DNA of 64,000 nucleotides from NCBI GenBank assembly GCA_000697475.1, contig JNEU01000986.1, forward strand, positions 62,001-126,000. The letters run 5' to 3'. The position numbers were made by a program, and so were the translations under genes. Below the pieces are notes generated by a model. It made no database searches. It saw only the letters and a list, made by a program, of their open reading frames with translations, and was not told the DNA's origin. Of this stretch, positions 12,701-25,219 are shown piece by piece. Source of the stretch: Lichtheimia corymbifera B2541. Taxonomy: Eukaryota > Mucoromycota > Mucoromycetes > Mucorales > Lichtheimiaceae. Position 1 is the first letter of the stretch. Each line of letters opens with the position of its first letter.

Positions 12701-13269
12701 CATCTGTTGACGGCTCGGCAGTCTTTTTGGATGCTTTTTTGGGTGGTTCGGCTTCTTCAACAAAGTCCTTGTCATCGTCTTCCACTTTCTTCTTTCGTCG
12801 AGTCGTTTTCTTTGTCGTCCTATGATAATCGTTTAGATGGACATGCCTTATTCATGCACCAACACATACTCGCTGGAAGAACTGGTAGGCTCACTAGAAT
12901 TGTAAATGATAAATGTGAGCCATAGGTGGCGGTTGTCATATGGTATGTATCAGCTTACACTTCAGTCTTTTTTGCAGCTGCCGGCTTACGAGCACTAGAA
13001 AGAACCGCCAATTAGACATACACAGGATTGCACGAGGTAGAATGTATTGGTACACGTACGTTTCTTTCGTTGCAGGTTCGGGAGCGGCTGGTGCTATGTT
13101 GTAAAAAGTCGATTTTCAATACGCAGTTGTAACACTTCCAATGTCGTCGATCTATACCTGTAGTGCTCTCCTAGAACAACAGCAACCGAGAATTAGTATT
13201 GAATGGAAAATAAGAGTGCTATAAACATACCTTTTTATTCGCTTTTTTAAAGTAATCTTCGATACCCAT
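9717..13269 (-). CDS. RFC1: replication factor C subunit 1 (clamp loader large subunit)
   Basis: RFC1 is the large subunit of the clamp loader that opens PCNA onto primer-template DNA in the nucleus. The start [13 protein letters not shown] (13269) is followed by very short exons, one of only 13 nt (13158-13170), encoding a Lys/Ala/Pro-rich N-terminus. Next is a BRCT domain ([18 protein letters not shown].., [20 protein letters not shown]), the signature [17 protein letters not shown], Walker [16 protein letters not shown] (about 11800-11840), [10 protein letters not shown], Walker [19 protein letters not shown], and the sensor region [19 protein letters not shown]. The RFC1-specific C-terminal domain follows. 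The C-terminus is acidic then basic ([11 protein letters not shown].. to [10 protein letters not shown]) and ends at 9717. The gene is cut by many short introns. A GGCGCGTTT element lies about 70 bp upstream. Confidence 0.95.
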
Positions 13270-13915
13270 TGCTCAAGTTGAGGGTGGGGGGGGGGTTGTG
13301 AGTGATAGTCAAGTTAGGTGTGTGTGGAGAGTGATAAAGGCGCGTTTGACAATGCCTAGAAATTTGTGCTCTGAACTCAGCGCGTCGACAACGTGATGCT
13401 TCATGCAGTACTTCCAAGCTTGCTTATAGATTGACGCTATCATATAATGCTGTGAGCTTATATTACTTATTACAAAGTCGTCTTCTACAATGATGTCCAA
13501 TTGCTATGGGGGCTTCCGTGAAAAAACAATATCGTTTTTCACAGAGATACTGTCCCATGGCCATGTCTTTTCCGCTGAATAATACAGAAGGGCCCAACGT
13601 TCATGTCGGTTCTCGACGATAAGATGCTTGATGTATGTAATAAGGCATGGATACTACGTACACAAATAAGGTGTGTTCACAGAAAAAGTTGACGCGACAT
13701 GTAGTTTGTGCCAGGATAAACGACTGCAAATGGCAAACAAGTACATATCGATCCGGCCAAGTTCAAAGGAAATATCATTAGCAAGTATCAAGTATTAGGG
13801 ATAAGAGATCCATTTATTGAACAACAATAACAAGGCTCTAAAGAGGTGGGAGTGGGATGTAATTGGAGTCGCGCTTATCCATGCATGATGCTTTTCAGGT
13901 TCCTCCACTCTCATC
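13270..13915. other. intergenic, divergent promoter region of RFC1 and the SLC35F-type gene
   Basis: About 645 bp between divergently transcribed genes, with a G-rich run near 13287-13296 and the possible ACGCG site. Short open frames here look random and I see no gene. Confidence 0.6.
13339..13347. promoter_or_regulatory. possible MCB/E2F-type site upstream of RFC1
   Basis: The sequence GGCGCGTTT (reverse AAACGCGCC) contains the ACGCG core of fungal MBF sites, about 70 bp upstream of the RFC1 start codon. Fungal replication genes are often G1/S-regulated through such sites. This is a single short match, so it is suggestive only. Confidence 0.3.
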
Positions 13916-15335
13916 ATGGCTGATCACCAATGGCAACCTCGACGACGCTATATTGCTGGTGTGTGCGCCTTAATCGTTGTCGTCTTCATTTGGGTCACCT
14001 CGTCATTTGCAGTCAACGTAACAATCGAAGCAGGGTGTAAAGCCTAATGACATACTCACAAAGACTTCCAAAATAGAGTATCTTTGGAGAGCAACACTAT
14101 GATAAGCCCTTCTTCCTGACGTACCTTAATACTGCCACATTTTCGCTTTACTTGTTGATCGCCCGCTTCAAGAGAAAAGATAGCAAAGCTGTAACGGAAG
14201 AGTAAGTTTTATATCATTTGGATATTTCATTGATCTAGCTGACATAGGGCGATTTGTTGATAGGGCGGTGTCAATGCACCAGATATCACCAATGGATCAG
14301 GTACAAAGATACAAAAAGTTGGATAGCTACATATGATATTGACCCAGGTATATAGCCATGTGAAGATGACAAGTTGAAACCCAAAGAAACCATGTATCTT
14401 GCGTTGTCGTTTTGCTTCTTGTGGTTTATCGCCAATTACGTTACCAATGCGAGCCTAGCCTATACCAGCGTTGGAAGCAGTACCATCCTTTCATCCACAT
14501 CCGGCCTATTCACACTTGCACTTGGTGCTCTATTCCGCGTTGAAAACATCACAATTACCCGGGTATTGGCTGTGGTTATCAGGTAAAAACAGGATCTTGG
14601 TTTAAGAAAAGAAGTGTTCATAATACTCTATGCTTCTAGTTTCTCGGGGGCTGTGCTGGTTTCCTATTCCGATAGCACAGGAAGACGTATATTAGGCGAC
14701 ATGCTGGCATTGTCAGGAGCATTATTTTACGGTCTATACACCATTTTATTGAAGCGTCAAATTGGGAGCGAATCTCGTATCGACATGCCCCTTTTCTTTG
14801 GATGGGTCGGTGTTTTCAACGTGGTCTTGCTATGGCCCATCATTCCGCTGTTTCATTATACTGGCATTGAGACATTCGAACTGCCCCACGGACCTGCATT
14901 ATGGCTCATGCTGCTTCTCAATGCTTTTGTTGGAACATTTATGTACGTCATCAATCCATGCAAATTGCCTCGACAAGATGCTAATACAGGATATGTCCTA
15001 TTAGATCCGATTATCTATGGTTACTAGCAATGCTTATGACATCGCCACTAGTAGTAACATTGGGAATATCACTGACGGTGAGTTTGTAGGGCTATGATCT
15101 TTTATTGAATTCTATGTATGCTCATATGTCTATTCAGATTCCTTTGGCACTTGTGGGTGACCTTGTAATCAAGCACATCATACCTGGATGGCAGTACATC
15201 GTTGGAGCATTATTAGTCATTACTGGCTTTGTTATCGTGAATCTAGCCACCCTTCCAAATCCTGATGAAAAGCCTACATATAGCGCCGTCTCACAAAATG
15301 AAAATGAAAACCATGAGCTGGAGATTGTACCATAG
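13916..15335 (+). CDS. SLC35F-family (drug/metabolite superfamily) membrane transporter
   Basis: This is a multi-pass transporter of the EamA/SLC35F group (relatives of human SLC35F5 and yeast YML018C/Thi74, probably vacuolar or endomembrane). The substrate is unknown. It starts MADHQWQPRRRYIAGVCALIVVV, with the first helix in exon 1. The next exon has the family signature SIFGEQHYDKPFFLTYLNT. Later helices include YLALSFCFLWFIANYVTNAS, then LAYTSVGSSTILSSTSGLF, then ILGDMLALSGALFYGLYTI, and DYLWLLAMLMTSPLVVTLG. The end is IIPGWQYIVGALLVITGFVI plus a short polar tail. I count about ten helices over at least six exons, which is the usual size. The stop lies 99 bp from the stop of the convergent Tom20-SET gene. 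Confidence 0.85.
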
Positions 15336-15434
15336 CACTTTGATCCCAACATTATCCTTTGTTCTTTCTTATAGCATAGTAACTGTACAGAATATATAAC
15401 TTTATTTTGTGAGCAATGTGTCTCCTCGGTATGT

Positions 15435-17147
15435 TTAAGCAGGAACGGGCAAGGTGTAGTCTGCAGTAATTTCAGTCTCCTTAGAAATAGCCTTGGTAGC
15501 AACAATGCTGATATCATGGTTGTCACCAAACACCACCTTGACGTTAGGCTCTTCCTTGGACTGACCAATGTAGGTGGAAATCTTGTACAATGCAGCACCG
15601 ACAGGTTTCTTTTCAGTTTCAGTCTTACGCATGTGCTCGCTCGTTTCCTAAAGAAAAAAGTTGTTACTCTACCATCCGGATCACTCGGCTTTTAACTTTT
15701 TTGATTACTTACAGGCACCTCGACAGTATCATCAGCAATGTTGACAGCATATGCGTTGTACAGTAACTTGCCCTTGAGCATCAAGTAGATTTCATCGGTC
15801 AAGAATTCATTGATGCCAGTAACCTTGGAACCAAGCAAATCTTTGAGCATCTCAATTTCCTTTTTGGTGTCGTCATTGCCCTGGGTATCAAGGTAGCGGA
15901 AACGATCCATGTGGTCCCAAGCGTTGTATTCGACAGTCTTTCCTGTACGTGTGCGCTCGACTTCTTCGGCTACCATCGTGGTCAAGAATTTGGCAACCAT
16001 GGTGGGATACTTTGTTTGCTTTTCATTGGCGTAGTTCACAAATGTCAATGCCTTTTCATCCTTGGAGCACAAATGTCGGTGATATGATTCAGTGGCTGTA
16101 TTCTCGCATTCCTTGCTGCAGTACACAATCTTGTCACAGTTCTCGCAAGCAACCTTGTTTTCGTCAGTGACCTTCTTGAGACAGTAGTTGCAGTAGGATC
16201 CCTATTGTAATCATAAGTCAGTCTTCTACATACCATGATCCTTGTCACATAGCCGGATACAAACCTCGAATGATGGGTAAAGACCAGAAACAAGAGGAGA
16301 TTCAGTGTAAATGACTTGACCTTCTTCCAAATCCTCATTGGCAACAAGACCACGACGCACAATGGGTTTGCCTTCGGGGGTCTCACCAGCAGGCAATTCA
16401 GCCAAACGCACATGAGTATCCTTGGGAGGGAAATCTTCATAGAACTTGGCTTGACGCTTGGTTTGCTATAGAATAAAATATACACACACACCATGAATAT
16501 CCTCTCTCTTCAGCTTATACAAGGCTTCTTTTTACGTACTTCAAGGGCCATAATTTGAACAACGGTTTGGAAGACGGGCTCTGGAACAGTCTTTTGGTAG
16601 ATCATGATCAATTCCAGAGGAGCTGGATACACCTTGAGAGCCTTGTAGAATGGCAATACAGCTTGCTCGTAGAATTCAGGACCTGGAATGTGTTGCATTA
16701 ATACCATGTTTATGCAAATCCTTTTGTTTGTAATCCTTTATCCTTACCAGCATTGCAGAGTTGTTCACCAGCAGCCACCTGCGACATGAAGTATTGCTCC
16801 TTAGCCTCTGCAGTTGTGGGGAGAGTCTCCTTGGCAACAGCGTCCAACACGGTTTCAATCAAGCGCGCCTTGGATGCCTTGGCTTCCTCTTCAGCAGCTT
16901 GTTCCTTTTTCTTCTTTTCCTTCTTCTCGCGCTCTATTTGTTGGTTGTGAATAACTCTTGTAACAATAAACGCGCTAAAATTGGGGTGTCATTTACTTCG
17001 TTGCTTCTTCAAGTGAGGATCGGATCGTCTCTTGTGATCAAAGTAGACAAGGTAACCGAGCAATGCGCTTGCGACAACACCTACGCTCACCAACGCGGCC
17101 GTCTTTGGTTTCATGCCAAAAAGCTGGTTCTGGTTGTTTTCTGCCAT
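15435..17147 (-). CDS. Tom20-MYND-SET fusion protein
   Basis: One continuous gene joins a mitochondrial import receptor to a SMYD-like domain. Exon 1 (16997-17147) encodes MAENNQNQLFGMKPKTAALV, a single N-terminal helix (VSVGVVASALLGYLVYFD) and a basic stretch, as in Tom20. The next two exons complete the Tom20 receptor domain (EQYFMSQVAAGEQLCNAGPE, ALKVYPAPLELIMIYQKTVP). After a split at MALE the reading frame continues into a SET-N segment (VRRGLVANEDLEEGQVIYTE), a MYND zinc finger (CNYCLKKV..CENCDKIVYCSKECE..H..C), a helical insert and a SET C-part (YKISTYIGQSKEEPNVKVVF, ISKETEITADYTLPVPA). The SAM-binding NHSC motif is replaced by GQSKE, so methyltransferase activity is doubtful. All junctions have consensus splice sites and keep frame. 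Outer-membrane location is inferred from the Tom20 part. Confidence 0.87.
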
Positions 17148-17432
17148 AGTGTGTGTGGTACTCGAGGGTGGAAAAAACACAAGAAAGAAAGGCGTGACAG
17201 GCTCACAGTGCACTGTATGACCGGGTTGCTATGGGCTTTAGCTTGGAAATTTTCAATCCCGAAAGGTTTAGCTTGAACGGTTGCACGGATGTTCCACCAC
17301 TGTGGGTGTGTCATTGTTTGACCCTCTTTTTATATCCCTTCAACAAAGATACATACATTATGCTCCATTCTTTTCCCCTCATTGTATATTAATTGAGATG
17401 TTTATTTACATTAAAGATGATATTATACTTGT

Positions 17433-18838
17433 TTACTGATTCTCATTCTTGTTTTCGCTGATGAAGAACGGTCGCACATGCCATTGAAGCTTATTCCTGA
17501 ATAATAATGCTACATAGGTCAAGCATAGTAATACTAAGAAATGAGGTGAGTGAAAAATCCTATGATAAACGGTGGTCATCCTTACCTGGCACTTCTATCA
17601 ATGGGCCAATGGTAGCAGCAAGAGCTTGTTCAGAATGGATACCATAAGTACCAACTGCGACAGCAATGGCCAATTCAAAGTTGTTGCTCCCTGCAGTAAA
17701 TGCTTGGGTCACCACGAGTTCATAAGGGATACCAATACGCTTGAGAACAAAGAATGGGATAAAGAACATAATGACAAAATAGACAAAGAGCGGTACAGCC
17801 ACGCGGAACACAGATCCGATATTGTCAATGATTTGATGACCTTGGTTGGCAAACATGACGATGATAGTGTAGAGTAGGCCAATCAATGCCCAAGGGCCAA
17901 CCCACGGTAAAAACTTGTTCTCGTACCATTTTCGACCGAAGAGACCCATCAAAGAAAAGCGTGTCACGGCACCTGCTGCCAGAGGGATACCCAAATAAAT
18001 CAACACTGATATGGCTACTGGCTCCACATCCACATGGATAGCTGAATCAATGGAAGCACCGAACCATGAAGGGATAATGTTGATGAATAACACCGAGTAT
18101 GGAGAAAACAAGGCAATTTGCAAGATAGAATTGATGGCAACGAGCAATGCACAGTAATCGGCATCACCATCCGCAAGATGATTCCATATCAGCACCATAG
18201 CAATGCATCTTGCAAGGCCAACCATGACAACACCGGTTCGAAAGCCTGGTAGATCTGGTAATGTTGCCCATGCTAGAGCTGTCATGATGATGGGGCCAAT
18301 GATCCAGTTGATGAACACGGAGATGCCAATCTGAATCCAAACTTGTCGTGTCACCAAAATAGAAGGGAGTCGTTCATATTGCACTTTGCACAAGACCGGG
18401 TACATCATCACCAGCAATCCAACAGCAATAGGCACTGATACTGAATGAAACTGCACTGTTTGGAACGCCGTTTGTACGCTGGGCACATAGTATCCAATAA
18501 CAACTCCCACAATCATAGCAATCAAGATCCATAGCACCAGGAACCGATCGAGGAAACTCAATTGCCGCACCAACGCTAATTCATAATGGTCAATACTACT
18601 ACTACACTCCTTGCATGCCAAATGCACAGCTCTACCTACCACCAGCATGGACCGATTTTTCACTGGTCTCAGACGTCAACTGCATAGCCACATAATCAGG
18701 CCGCTTTACGCAATAATCAAACTTGCAGGTGGGTGTTTCATAGCACACTTCTTGATGATCCTCGTTGCGTGCTGGTTTCTCATTGTTGTTACTTGTAGTG
18801 GAAGTGCAAGCATTCCGTGAGTCTGCACACGATGCCAT
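17433..18838 (-). CDS. ACR3: arsenite efflux transporter ACR3
   Basis: ACR3 is a ten-helix plasma or vacuolar membrane carrier of the BART superfamily that exports arsenite. The sequence runs SFLDRFLVLWILIAMIVGVV, then VPIAVGLLVMMYPVLCKVQY, then INWIIGPIIMTALAW. The conserved LARCIAMVLIWNHLA with its cysteine follows, then GIPYELVVTQAFTAGSNNFE, and it ends in PLIEVP. The last exon (17433 to about 17541) adds VLLCLTYVALLFRNKLQWHV and the tail ENKNENQ, completing the usual C-terminus. The N-terminal 60 or so residues are hydrophilic and poorly conserved. Joining them to the kinase-like-spaced CSSSIDHYELALVRQ segment requires an unusually short intron of about 35-41 nt, so the start at 18838 is less certain than the rest. 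No ArsR-like or reductase gene is adjacent. Confidence 0.9.
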
Positions 18839-19281
18839 GTTTGTTTTGATTTGGTAGCAGTGAAAGAAGATCGAGAAAATGCATGTAGATCAAGTCGGGC
18901 TATAAATCGGTATCCGTGATACAAAAACGGAAGGTTGACGACACTATCCCGTTGTGGCTGGCATTATATTTTACCGTGGCCATAGTATACTTGTATTGGA
19001 GCCGAGTACGATGAATTCCCCCCTTCGAATAAATAAAGATCTTTCCAGCATTTGATACAATATACGATGCATGTGTGTTTGGTGGTTCTACTGATTCCAA
19101 GCCATCCTTATGCCATCATACATTTGCCCCTTCCCAACTTGCTGAGATGATATGATTGCCTATCAAAGAGCCAAGATATGATGATATCTATGGCATGACT
19201 AAACATAGCAGCAGCTATCCATCGCACGTTGAGCCTCGTCATAGTGTCTGAATTACGCTTTTATTTACAAAGTATTGCTAT
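18839..19281. other. intergenic, ACR3 upstream region
   Basis: About 440 bp between the ACR3 start and the 3' end of the next minus-strand gene. I see nothing specific in it. Confidence 0.6.
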
Positions 19282-21837
19282 TTAGCAATTACTGGCCCAG
19301 TGATCTTGGGCAAACTTATTCCACATGGTGCTTGATGTAATATTAGGATTGCCATAGCTCTCAACGGTGTAATTCTTGCCAGTGGACTTGTATAAAGTAT
19401 CAAGGAGGATTTCTTGTACAAAAGTGATAAACACAACATCCACCACCTCGGTCTTGTTTTCTGGCAAGTAAGAAGCTACAAATGTGGGTGCTTCATAATA
19501 GGGGACCTTGATGTGCTTTGTGTCATCGCCTATATACAATCATTCAAAAGCAAAAAGATTAGCAAATGGAGAGGAAATATAGGTTGTTGATTGCCATACC
19601 ATCATCACCCATATCATCAACGGTCGTATAGCCAGGGATCATGGTTACATTTTGGGAATCATCATCACCATCATCTGCTCTACGTTCCAAGAACGTTTGG
19701 AATTCTTCCGAGTGATGCGATTTAAGAGGATGAAGTGCACGCTCAAGACCGCCAAGGTCACGTTTACGCTTGTAGTTGCTAGCTGCTGAGTCACCATTCA
19801 TGGCATCCAAAAGCTTTGCAGCAGCATCGTATGGCACATCAGCCACATAGACCCAGTCATCAGCAAAGGGGCAGACGTTGTATACATTATCTTCCAAGAA
19901 AGGACCCTTGTAGATATCGTAGCGGATACCACCACTGTTCATGACAACGTAAGCAGGGTTTGGACGTGAAGGATCAGCAACCGTCTTTGGGAACACCTCT
20001 ATAATGATAACCAGGATGTTTAGCAAAGGCAACAAAAAAGCATTGACAACAAGCATCACATACCAGTAGCCATGAGCTCAAAGATGCTGCTGTTATCATG
20101 CAATTTGGCAGCCGAGAGGTAATAATTTTGAGGAGAACAACCAAGGCGATTGGATACATTATAATTCTTTCGCCACTCGGTAATATTACGGGAGATCTTC
20201 TCACCCAACTCGGTATCAAAGTGATGTTCGTTGGTCTCTGAATGGAAAAGGTAGGTGTTGCGGTTTTGATCCAAGTAGCGGCGATGGAACGTGAGGTTCT
20301 TGGGAACATCGTGGCTGTGGTGGTGGCCGTGTTTCTTAATAAACTTGTTGGTTTCCTTGACACCATCCAATGAGAAAAAGCCGACAGTCTCAAGGTAACG
20401 GCCAGAAGCAATACCAGCAGCCCAGCCGTCATAAATGGCAAAATCACGCACGTGGACATGGCCACCAAGAACAGCAACAGGCAAGTAGGGATAATATTCA
20501 CGAATAGCCTTAAGAGCGACCTTGAACTCCTCAAAGCGAACACCAGTGTGGCCCATCAATGCCTATATCGGGGTGGGTTGTTACTTGCATAATTTCGTAT
20601 AACATGCGCTATGCCACTTACAATAATATCGGGCTTGTGTGATTTAAGTGCTTCACCAAACCATGGCTCCTTGACTTCATCCTCCACCTTGTGGACAATC
20701 GAGTTGTTGCCATTGCCAGTGAAATCAAACAAGAAACCAAATGCAAGGACCTTGGTGCCGAATTCACCTTCGAAATAAGTGTACTTGTTGCTGTAATGAT
20801 AAATCATCATCATCTCATATCAGTACGCTGATGATGAATGATGCAACAATACGCCACTCCCATATGATCCTTACCCGATAGGAACGGTCTTGTTGTTGTT
20901 GACATCTTTAAAGTAAACATTTGATGCAAGGTAGCGGCCATTCCAGTGTGGCATGAAATTCTTGTAAACATCTTCAGTGACCTCATTCACTAAATACATG
21001 TCACAGCAGCAGCACGTGAGAAAACCATGAGAGATTGAACCAAGCATATTGCAAATTACCATAAAGCTCATGATTGCCTATATACAAAGAGTAAGTAACA
21101 GCCATGATAACATGCATCATCATTCGCCACAAACAACATACCAATAGCCAAAACATCATATGGGATGTTTTTCAGCATGGGTTGCGATAGAAGACCATGG
21201 GGGAAAGTAACATCACTGAGTCCAGCACCTTATCGTTACGCGTGGTGGTTAATCAAAGTTTCAACATGATAACAGCCATATCCTTACCATCGTGGGTGTC
21301 ACCACAATCTACAACGAAGAGGTCCTTTTTCTTCTTTTTGGCCAATTCTTTCATGCGAATCTATAAATGGTGCAGTTTGCGTGTAAACAAGCATGCATGC
21401 TATGCATATCACGAGATCATGCCAGATGCACTTTACCACAAAGGAGTAAAAATCGCCTAAATCACCATTGTAGGACGGCTCAAGCACGTGCCCCTATTAA
21501 GATTCGAGGGATAAAGACTTTAATCAACTGCAACAATCCAATCAGGGCACCGTGTAGCACGCATGCATTGAGCGCAGAGATGAAGGTACTTACAGCAAGC
21601 CAACCTAAAGCAGATTGATATGTAAGCAATGAATACAAACTCAGAGTGCGTGTGTTTTTCCTTTTTACCATGAGTGTCAGTCGTTTGAATGAAACTGACG
21701 TCGCCCCATGAAAGTGGTTCCAAATCAAGCTTGGGAGTATCCACAGCCTCAGGTTGTTGACGACGAGTCAAAGGGTGTGCACTCACAGCGAGTGAGAGGG
21801 CACCCACTGCGAAGAATGATGAAAGGTCAAGCCTCAT
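19282..21837 (-). CDS. secreted 5'-nucleotidase-type metallophosphatase
   Basis: This is a calcineurin-fold phosphoesterase of the 5'-nucleotidase/UshA type, similar to what I recall of yeast YHR202W (Smn1). The N-terminus MRLDLSSFFAVGALSLAVSA is a signal peptide, followed by a Kex2-like LTRR site. Metal-binding motifs appear in order across several exons: TTDTHG, VVDCGDTHDG, AIGNHELY and the terminal GGHVHVRDFAIYDGWAAGIA. The C-terminal nucleotidase domain has YVVMNSGGIRYDIYKGPF. Near the C-terminus is an acidic, Ser/Asp-rich insert (ERRADDGDDDSQN), then the end FAQDHWASNC at 19282. Several Asn-X-Ser/Thr sites (KNLTFH, ISRNITEW, PNITSS) fit secretion or vacuolar transit. The probable role is release of phosphate or nucleosides outside the cytosol; the substrate is unproven. 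Confidence 0.87.
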
Positions 21838-22105
21838 GTGAAAGAAAAACGAAAAAAAGAGCGTGCCTGCATATTGCTGATCCTGTGCATCTCAATGTTT
21901 ATATACGGGTCGGGGCGGTTTTGGGGCTACCGGCGCTGGTGTAACATGATCTCTATGTACCCTTCTTATGCCCGATGCAAAGATCTATCAATTTTTTCAC
22001 ATCCCACCATATAACCATAAATGGAGTTATCTTTTGTACATGCAATAGGGAATTCATTGGTCAATGTTGTCTAAGTAATGGATGCAGTGAAATATAGATG
22101 CTATT

Positions 22106-25100
22106 TTACTTTCTCTTTTGTCGCTCCAAACGATTCTTTTCAGCTTGGTCTGTTTCAAGCATGGTCATAACGCCTCGGATCATCTTGTTATACTCTTCAT
22201 CCTTCTCCTTGCGTTGCTTAACCTTCTCACGAGACATGAAACGAGCGTCCTTGCGCAATTCACGAATAGCACCCTTCTTCTCCTTCTTGACTTGAGCTTC
22301 AAGCTTGTTGCGTTGAGCACGTTCACGATCAGGATCATAATGCTTGTCAAGAGAGTAGCGTTGCTCAAACTTGGGTAGGTGTTGTGCAATGGGTATGGGA
22401 CGGTGTTGCTGCATCCGCAATGGCATTTTGGCTCGCTTATCTTTGCAAAACTTGATTTGTCGGGCAAGTCGGTCTTGAAGTGTATTGAGTAAAGTCTACA
22501 AACGTAACACACAAAGATACGCGTGAGAACGTCAATCATTATTGAACCCCACATTCATAGTGTGCACCGATCCGGCAATCCGATTTCCCGCAACCTTACC
22601 TGAATGTCATCATGCCATGGTACCGTCAATGTTTGCGCAATCAATGCCTGCATTGGTTCAAAGACTTCCACTAAAGCTGGTGTAGAAGCGTATAATTGAA
22701 TATAGCGTGTCAACAATCGTAAAATGCTTTGTAGCATTGATAATCGCAATGTATTCCGCTCTTCCTTCTCGACGGTCTCCACTGACAGTCGTCCTAAGGC
22801 CAGGTCAGGTATTGTCTCAAGATCGGAGCCATTGGTATCGGCAATATGTAACTTGGTGACTTCATCTGGCATGGGGAAGGTGCCCGGTACTTGATCCACA
22901 AAGACATCCTTGGGTGATAAGAGAACAATGGCACGCTGCAAAAAGTTCAAGGCTTCAGGAATAAATCGTTTAGATACAGATTGATACTATTATAGCCCAG
23001 AGATAGTTAGTATGTTTGTCCCACTCGACACGTCTCATCTTTTTACCTCGTGAAACAATAGACACACAAAGATTCCTCGGCCAATGTCAATTTCCGATCG
23101 CACTCTGCAAAGTGACAGCGTTTGGCTCATATACAACATGGCTGGTGTAACAACTGGATGCATCAGATCAGATGTTGGAAAGACTTTGCCTAAGCACCGT
23201 AACACTGTGATATCCTCCACATCCGGGAAAGCGGAACTGCTGTGATTTATCTTTTGAGACATTGTCGAATGCATTGTCTTTAACTTTTCCAAAAAGACGT
23301 CTGCTGCAGCATTGGGAAGTTTTTGAGCAATCTCAAAGGCGTGGCCAATCAAGGTGTCGATAATTGTACTGGGGAAAGGAGTAACTGTTGATGCGAGATA
23401 AGCGAGATGATCCACCAAAACACTGAGGAAAGTGGCCATCTTGGCCTTGTTTTCAGGATGTAACTTGATATGATACAAGATGCGAATACGTTTGACGACA
23501 GTTGGCGTATGTTCAAGAGCAAGACCTGATATAATCTCAAGGAACTCGTCATGTGTGGTTGGACATTCAAAGGTATAAGGAATCTCGCCCTCATCTGATG
23601 TGGTGTTCTTTGTTGACTTTTTCTTTGTTGCTTTCTTGACAATGCCATTGGTGCCCATCTCATTCATATCATCGTCATCGTCATCAAAGGTTGGTACTTC
23701 GTCCTCTTCGCCTTCCAAATCTTCGCCATAGTCGCTTTCCATTTCCTCTTCTTCATCGTCGTCTTCATCCTCTTCTTCGCTTCCTTCTTCTTCTTCATCA
23801 TCATCCTCTTCGTCGTTGTCTTCATCTTCATCGCCGCTTTCTTCATCTTCATCAGCAGCAGCATTCTGGATGTCTTCAAGAGTAAGGCCAGCACCCAAGC
23901 GATTCACCTCATCATCGAGTTCTTCGAGATAATCATCATCGAGATCGTCACCCTGAGGTTGTTCACCCTTTCTTCTCTTGCGATTGTTCTTGAATTTGCC
24001 CTCATCTTCAGATTCTGAATCGAGACCCTCCATACGTCGCTTTCTTGCGCGCTCAGCCTTTTCCAACTTCTCCTTTTCATCCAATGCAATCTCTTCTTCA
24101 GTCTTGGTGCGATCGGTTGCCATAGCACGTTTGTCACGTGCCAATTCCTGCAACAATTGGTCGTAATCTGCGTAGTTGTTGTTCTTCTCCTCTTCTTCTT
24201 TCTCCTGTTCCTTCTCGTCAGCTTCGGCATATTGTCTGGCAAAAAGCGCACTCTGTGATACGAGAGGTTTACGCTTGGGCTTTGTATCCAATAATTCACG
24301 AATGTCCTTCAATTCCTCATCGAGATCTTCGCGCATATCCTCATCGGCTCTCTTTTCCATTTGACGCTCGTATTTGTGATATTTGCTCTTGGCGATAATC
24401 TCCTTCATGATCTCGGCTCTCGACTTTGGTTTGCCATCCTCATCCACTTGCTTGTCATCGTCGAAACCACCGAAATGCATTTGTGAGACCAAATCTTTGC
24501 TGAGTTGACCACTTTCTTCATCATCGCTTAATCGCAAGCCAGTGTCATCAAAATCATCCATTTCTGCAAGTGATTGGCCATAATGCGTCAAGCCCATTTC
24601 ACCATCGTCGTCTTCGAGATTGAACAAGGATGTCGTAGCTTTGGCAGCTCTCTATATATGATATATCCTATTAGTATATGTACATCCCATAAACCATCAT
24701 CCTTCTCCTTATCTTACCTGCTTTTCTCGAGTGAAACGTTCCAACATTTTTTCTTCAGGTGTCAAGTTGGGATTGTTTTCACCAAAACGTCTGTCAATGA
24801 TACCACCCACATGACCCTTGGACTGCATCTCCTGTAGCAACGTCTTTTTACGCTAAAAGACAGATATCCTCGTTAGCCACCGGATCACATATAGATCGTC
24901 TCGTTGATCTTACGTTCTCCTCGCCAATTTGCTTATTCAATGCAGGCTTGCCACCGACACCCTTCACTTTACGACCCATGACATCGAACTTGGTGCGTTG
25001 TTGCTTGATCTCGAAAGGGTTGAATTCGTCTCGGATCACTTTGAGTTTATCGGCTGTCGAGTTCTTGCCCACTTCAGTGGGGACACCCCGCTTTCTTTGC

Positions 25101-25219
25101 TTCTTGGATCGACTCGATTTCGATTGATTGCCGACGACACCTGCAGATCGCAAGGAAGTCTTGAGCCGTTTGAGTGCTGATCCACCGCTGCCTTTAGGTT
25201 GGGGTTGTTTGGCTGGCAT
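22106..25219 (-). CDS. NOP14: nucleolar protein NOP14 (small-subunit processome)
   Basis: NOP14 is a component of the 90S/SSU processome needed for 18S rRNA maturation. The gene starts [20 protein letters not shown] (25219) and keeps the family's N-terminal block ([46 protein letters not shown]), then [20 protein letters not shown] and MHFGGFD. A long Asp/Glu-rich tract occupies the middle (about 23650-23880). The folded C-terminal half begins [20 protein letters not shown], and the end is basic ([20 protein letters not shown]). There are about six exons. The length is near 900 residues, as usual. It is followed after about 400 bp by the mitochondrial EF-G gene in the same orientation. Confidence 0.93.
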
